Source: SIG459 sp045538735 (GTDB lineage Bacteria > Bacillota > Clostridia > Oscillospirales > Oscillospiraceae). From it: 21,749 bases of DNA. Below the pieces are notes generated by a model, which saw only the letters and a program-made list of their open reading frames with translations, was not told the DNA's origin and did no database searches. Where the stretch lies: positions 1-21,749 of the forward strand of contig JAZSRY010000073.1 of assembly GCA_045538735.1 (NCBI GenBank). Direction: 5' to 3'. Positions 21,400-21,749 of this stretch are shown here, piece by piece. A program made the position numbers and the translations under genes. Position 1 is the first letter of the stretch; each line of letters begins with the position of its first letter.

Positions 21400-21749
21400 T
21401 CAGTTAACGGGATATACCCAGCCGAAGGGATCGGCCTTCTTGCCCCACTGGAGGCCTGTGAGCTCTTCATAGAGCTTCATGGTGGTTTCGCCTATCTCGT
21501 TATTGTTGATGGTGTATTCCTTGCCTGCGTAGGCCAGAGTGCCGACGGGGGAAACAACGGCGGCGGTGCCGCAGCCCCAAGCTTCCTCGAGGGTGCCGTT
21601 TTCCATGGCGGCATTGAGTTCGTCGATGCTCAGAAGACGCTCGGTGACCTTATAGCCCTTGTCCTTGAGTACCTCGATGCAGGATTTTCTGGTTACGCCG
21701 GGGAGGATGGAGCCCGAGAGCATGGGGGTGATGATCTCGCCCGCGATCT
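21400..21749 (-). CDS. ilvE: Branched-chain amino acid aminotransferase, C-terminal part (partial)
   Basis: The frame is open to the window edge; about 115 C-terminal residues are visible. IAGEIITPMLSGSILPGVTRKSCIEVLKDKGYKVTER is the conserved PLP-fold class IV element of the BCAT (IlvE/BCAT2-like) family, followed by EEAWGCGTAAVVSPVGTL, in which the 'GTA' residues bind the cofactor phosphate, and ending TGLQWGKKADPFGWVYPVN, as in eukaryote-type (group II) BCATs. The enzyme exchanges amino groups between Leu/Ile/Val and 2-oxoglutarate, reversibly. The catalytic lysine region lies beyond the window. Its position next to PFOR and near the had operon would fit amino acid fermentation, but biosynthesis is equally possible. 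Confidence 0.92.
   Translation of the reverse strand, partial: IAGEIITPMLSGSILPGVTRKSCIEVLKDKGYKVTERLLSIDELNAAMENGTLEEAWGCGTAAVVSPVGTLAYAGKEYTINNNEIGETTMKLYEELTGLQWGKKADPFGWVYPVN

Noticed and set aside
1..21749. CRISPR arrays, tRNA or rRNA genes, insertion sequences, replication origin boxes
   Set aside because: No regularly spaced repeats, cloverleaf genes, transposase frames or clustered DnaA boxes were found on reading both strands.

Overview
The window looks like chromosomal DNA from an obligately anaerobic, fairly GC-rich member of the Clostridia (Oscillospiraceae/Ruminococcaceae-like). The case rests on gene content: a Gram-positive rnpA-yidD-yidC-khpB block, a holB-ricT pair, one long single-chain pyruvate:ferredoxin oxidoreductase, and an oxygen-sensitive 2-hydroxyacyl-CoA dehydratase operon. 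The first block normally lies close to the replication origin. No rRNA, tRNA, CRISPR array or transposase is visible.

Layout. (1) 1-2684, plus strand: end of rnpA, then yidD, yidC, khpB (jag) and acpP in tight array, closed by a strong terminator shared with the opposite strand. (2) 2731-4882, minus strand: holB then ricT. (3) 4917-5007: two back-to-back sigma-A-type promoters with the same boxes (TTGACT-17-TAAAAT), one for holB-ricT and one for mnmG-mnmA. (4) 5052-8133, plus strand: mnmG and mnmA, which modify the same wobble uridine of tRNA. This mnmG carries an extra N-terminal helix-turn-helix domain of about 65 residues. (5) 8240-9999: a small secreted or membrane-anchored protein with its own promoter, then a long AlaX-type Ala-tRNA editing protein. 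(6) 10043-12516, minus strand: an AT-rich, probably acquired methyltransferase and a MATE exporter. (7) 12605-17398, plus strand: a hadAIBC/fldAIBC-type operon (class III CoA-transferase, ATP-driven activator, two dehydratase subunits), behind a leader of about 335 nt that holds a 274-nt element closed by 24-nt inverted arms. (8) 17411-17837: a repeat- and hairpin-rich intergenic stretch. (9) 17848-21749, minus strand: nifJ (PFOR) and the 3' part of a branched-chain aminotransferase gene.

How the genes fit together. YidC, YidD and KhpB act in membrane protein insertion, RNA binding and envelope growth. RicT, MnmG, MnmA and AlaX all touch RNA processing, tRNA modification or translation fidelity. 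On the right, the aminotransferase can make 2-oxoacids, HadA/HadI/HadBC activate and dehydrate 2-hydroxyacids, and PFOR makes the reduced ferredoxin that HadI needs. Together these resemble the reductive half of Stickland-type amino acid fermentation, but the hydroxyacid dehydrogenase, enoyl-CoA reductase and EtfAB are not in this window.

The points most worth a second look are the HTH-MnmG fusion, the structured element in the had leader, the shortened had operon next to PFOR and the aminotransferase, and the terminator placed directly before the nifJ ribosome binding site.
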